Assembly (NCBI GenBank): GCA_964604675.1
Contig: CAZSAT010000224.1
Coordinates: forward strand, 1-6,728
DNA from: CAZSAT01 sp964604675
GTDB taxonomy: Bacteria; Myxococcota_A; UBA796; CAJQPC01
Reading direction: 5' to 3'
Length of the DNA: 6,728 bases
Under the pieces are notes generated by a model. The model saw only the letters and a program-made list of their open reading frames with translations, did not search any database and was not told the DNA's origin. Positions 4,741 through 6,728 of this stretch are shown in pieces. A program made the translations under genes and the position numbers. Every line of letters starts with the position of its first letter. Position 1 is the first letter of the stretch.

Positions 4741-6728
4741 TCATGCGAGCTTCTTGATCCGAGCCGCCAACTTCTTGAAGTCCACCTGCCCGCTGACCGG
4801 GTCGAAGGCCCGGTGGCTCACGCCATTGACGAGCCACTTGTTGTCCTTCGGGTCGGCCGAGTCGGCCACCGACAGGTTCCACGGCGAGAACATGTAGCCC
4901 TCGGGCACCAGGTTGCGCGCGGGACGCACCACGCTGTCCAGGCCGACGCTGACGCGGGCCTGGTAGCTGCCCCGACGGGTCTCGAGCTCGACCCACTCCC
5001 CGTCCTCGACGCCGTACTTGGCCGCATCGTTGGGGTGCATCTCGACGTACATCTCCGGCACCAGGCGCCGGGTCGTGCCCGAGCGGATGGTCTTGGCGGT
5101 GTGGAAGTGCTCGTAGACCACGCCCAGGCCCAGCCACATCGGGTAGTCGTCGTCGGGCAGCTCCGGTGTGAGCCCCATGTCGCGTGCCTTCTCGAGCAGC
5201 GGGATGTTGTCGATGGCGTAGAACTCCTCCTCGCCCTCCGCCCCGAAGCGCATCAGCTCCTTCGTGATGGCTTCGCGCTCGGAGTAGTCCTGCTTCACCA
5301 CGTGCATGGCGAGCTTGCCGTCCGGGGTGCGGAACCAGCCGTAGGGCTTGTCGTCCCAGCCCTCCTGTTCCATGTACCGACGCTTCGTTCCGCCGGCCTT
5401 CGCGATCTCGTAGGTGGGCGCCGGCCACTGGATGCCGCGGTGGTTGCGGATCTGGTCGTAGAGGCCGATCCCGTCGCGCTCCTCCACCTCGAGCATGCCG
5501 CTCATGTCGGCGTCGCTGCCCTTGGAAGCCTTCACGAGGTCCCGGAAGACCTCCTCGGGATCGTAGAAGCCGTTCTCCTTCCGCTCGTACGGGAAGATCT
5601 TCTTCCCGTCGAGGCCGAGTCGGTCGGCGATCAGGATGCCCTTGTCGATCACCATGTCCATGTCTGGCCGGGTGCCGGGGATGGGGTTCGCGGTGCCGTC
5701 GGTCACGTAGAAGCGCCGCTCCGACTGGATGTAGGTGCCGCCCACCCACTCCCCCCAGGTGGCAGCCGGCAGGATCACGTCCGCGAAGAGGTTGTTGGGC
5801 GCGTGCCGGTAGATCTCCTGCACCACGTTGAAGGTACGGGTCAGCGCCGGGCGCACCAGGCGGTGCTGGTCCGGAAGGTCGATGTGGGTGGCGTAGATGA
5901 GGAACATCGCGTTCACCTCACCCTTGAGCGCCCGCTCCATCATGCCGATGGCCATGCCCGGATTGCCGGCGCTGGCCACGCCCGCGAGCCGCTCCCTCGG
6001 CACGTTCCAGTGGTCGGCGATGTGGTTGCGCCACGCCTCGTTGTTGATGCCCTGGTTGAAGGGGAGACGCCCGGTGAGGCCACCCGTGAGCCGTTCGCCC
6101 ATGGCGTTGGGCTGGCCGGTCATCGAGAAGGGGCCGCAGCCAGGACGCCCGATGTTGCCGGTGAAGGCCATCAGGTTGACCAGGTTCACGGTGTTGTTCT
6201 GACCGTGCAGGTGTTGGTTGTAGCCGATGCCCCAGAAGCTCAGCACACCCCCCTGTCCGCGCTCGCGCCCCTTCACAGAAGCCTCGGCCCACTGCTCCGC
6301 CACCTTCCAGAGGTAGGCCGGGTCGACCATCGTCATCTCGGCGACCTTCTCGGGATCGTAGAGCTTGATGTTCTCGACGTAGGCTTCCCAGCCGCTGGCG
6401 TACTCCTTGATGAAGTCCCAGGCGACCGCGTCCTTGAACTTCGTCAGCATGCAGTACGCCAGGGCGTTGTGGATGCTGATGTCGCCGTTGATGGTGCGGA
6501 AGTGGTAGCTGTTGTCCGGCCCGATCTCCTCGTAGCCCATCACCGACCCGGTCCGGCGAGGGTCCACGATGAGGGTCGGAATGCCGGTCTTCTTCTTGTG
6601 GTCGGCGATGCGCCAATACACGATCGGGTGGGCACCGCGGGCGTTGTGGCCCCAGTGCGTCACCATGTCCGCCATCTCGATGTCGTCGTAGCTGGTGGGC
6701 GGCGTGTCCGACCCCAGTGTCTTGAAGT
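4741..6728 (-). CDS. napA: NapA-like periplasmic nitrate reductase, catalytic molybdenum subunit (5' end off window)
   Basis: Molybdopterin (bis-MGD) oxidoreductase that probably reduces nitrate to nitrite in the periplasm. About 661 C-terminal residues are visible. E. coli NapA has about 828, so the Tat leader, N-terminal [4Fe-4S] site and Mo-ligand cysteine lie outside the window. Family marks in order: SYDDIE followed by a WGxN motif near the left edge of the fragment; SFWGIGYNQHLHG; GPFSMTGQPNAMGER with RLP after it (about 6063-6140), where the arginine aligns with the conserved substrate-pocket Arg of NapA; ADVILPAATW; RGIQWP; a YEHFHT plus TRR-VPE block; and a DFKKLAARI ending, like the DFKKCAVK end of classical NapA. 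The protein diverges from E. coli NapA: ATHIDLPD (5869-5892) stands where TNP-x-x-SLP-like residues are usual, and the HT-to-HPNDA stretch differs in length. It ends with TGA, 64 bases before napG. Family assignment is firm. Nitrate as substrate is inferred from the family and the napGH neighbours; a related oxyanion is possible. Confidence 0.85.
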   Translation of the reverse strand, partial: FKTLGSDTPPTSYDDIEMADMVTHWGHNARGAHPIVYWRIADHKKKTGIPTLIVDPRRTGSVMGYEEIGPDNSYHFRTINGDISIHNALAYCMLTKFKDAVAWDFIKEYASGWEAYVENIKLYDPEKVAEMTMVDPAYLWKVAEQWAEASVKGRERGQGGVLSFWGIGYNQHLHGQNNTVNLVNLMAFTGNIGRPGCGPFSMTGQPNAMGERLTGGLTGRLPFNQGINNEAWRNHIADHWNVPRERLAGVASAGNPGMAIGMMERALKGEVNAMFLIYATHIDLPDQHRLVRPALTRTFNVVQEIYRHAPNNLFADVILPAATWGEWVGGTYIQSERRFYVTDGTANPIPGTRPDMDMVIDKGILIADRLGLDGKKIFPYERKENGFYDPEEVFRDLVKASKGSDADMSGMLEVEERDGIGLYDQIRNHRGIQWPAPTYEIAKAGGTKRRYMEQEGWDDKPYGWFRTPDGKLAMHVVKQDYSEREAITKELMRFGAEGEEEFYAIDNIPLLEKARDMGLTPELPDDDYPMWLGLGVVYEHFHTAKTIRSGTTRRLVPEMYVEMHPNDAAKYGVEDGEWVELETRRGSYQARVSVGLDSVVRPARNLVPEGYMFSPWNLSVADSADPKDNKWLVNGVSHRAFDPVSGQVDFKKLAARIKKLA

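Noticed and set aside
4637..5749. 370-codon minus-strand frame within napA
   Set aside because: Out-of-frame shadow of napA; NapA motifs continue unbroken in the other frame through to 4741.
4741..6728. Assimilatory nitrate reductase (NasC/NarB) or formate dehydrogenase
   Set aside because: The shared GPFS-TGQPNAMG block is compatible with NasC/NarB, but the C-terminal DFKK ending and the adjacent Tat-NapG and NapH genes favour a periplasmic NapA. The N-terminus that would decide this is not in the window.
1..6728. tRNA, rRNA, CRISPR array, insertion sequence or attachment site
   Set aside because: No repeat array, transposase-like frame, terminal repeats or RNA-gene motif was found; nearly every base belongs to the gene run described.

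Overview
The window is GC-rich (about two thirds G+C by eye). It carries one tightly packed run of genes, all on the minus strand, from a Gram-negative bacterium: there is a twin-arginine (Tat) exported Fe-S protein, a periplasmic-type molybdenum reductase and several inner-membrane Fe-S proteins. Composition and gene content would suit a deltaproteobacterium-like or Myxococcota-like lineage, but nothing in the window proves the taxon.

Reading in the direction of transcription (high to low coordinates): the C-terminal ~660 residues of a NapA-like molybdopterin nitrate reductase (beyond 6728 to 4741); NapG, a Tat-exported four-cluster ferredoxin (4676-4092); NapH, a membrane polyferredoxin fused in frame to a periplasmic beta-rich domain (4095-2626); an unnamed ten-helix membrane Fe-S protein with a histidine-rich second half (2626-1100); a NapF-like four-cluster ferredoxin (1100-660); a universal stress protein (603-151); and the start of a second universal stress protein (140 to beyond 1). 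Overlaps of 4, 1 and 1 bases join napG/napH, napH/membrane protein and membrane protein/napF. The remaining gaps are 64, 56 and 10 bases, so the whole set is probably one operon.

By analogy with NapGH systems, NapH and possibly the second membrane protein oxidise quinol, electrons pass through NapG in the periplasm, and NapA reduces nitrate or a related oxyanion. The NapF-like protein probably serves on the cytoplasmic side, in enzyme maturation or electron exchange with the membrane Fe-S domains. No napB, napC, napD or napL is visible, though the operon runs off both ends. The most unusual points are the NapH fusion, which keeps a ribosome binding site, start codon, signal peptide and cleavage site at the junction, and the second, larger membrane Fe-S protein between napH and napF. 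No RNA gene, mobile element, CRISPR array or long non-coding stretch was seen.
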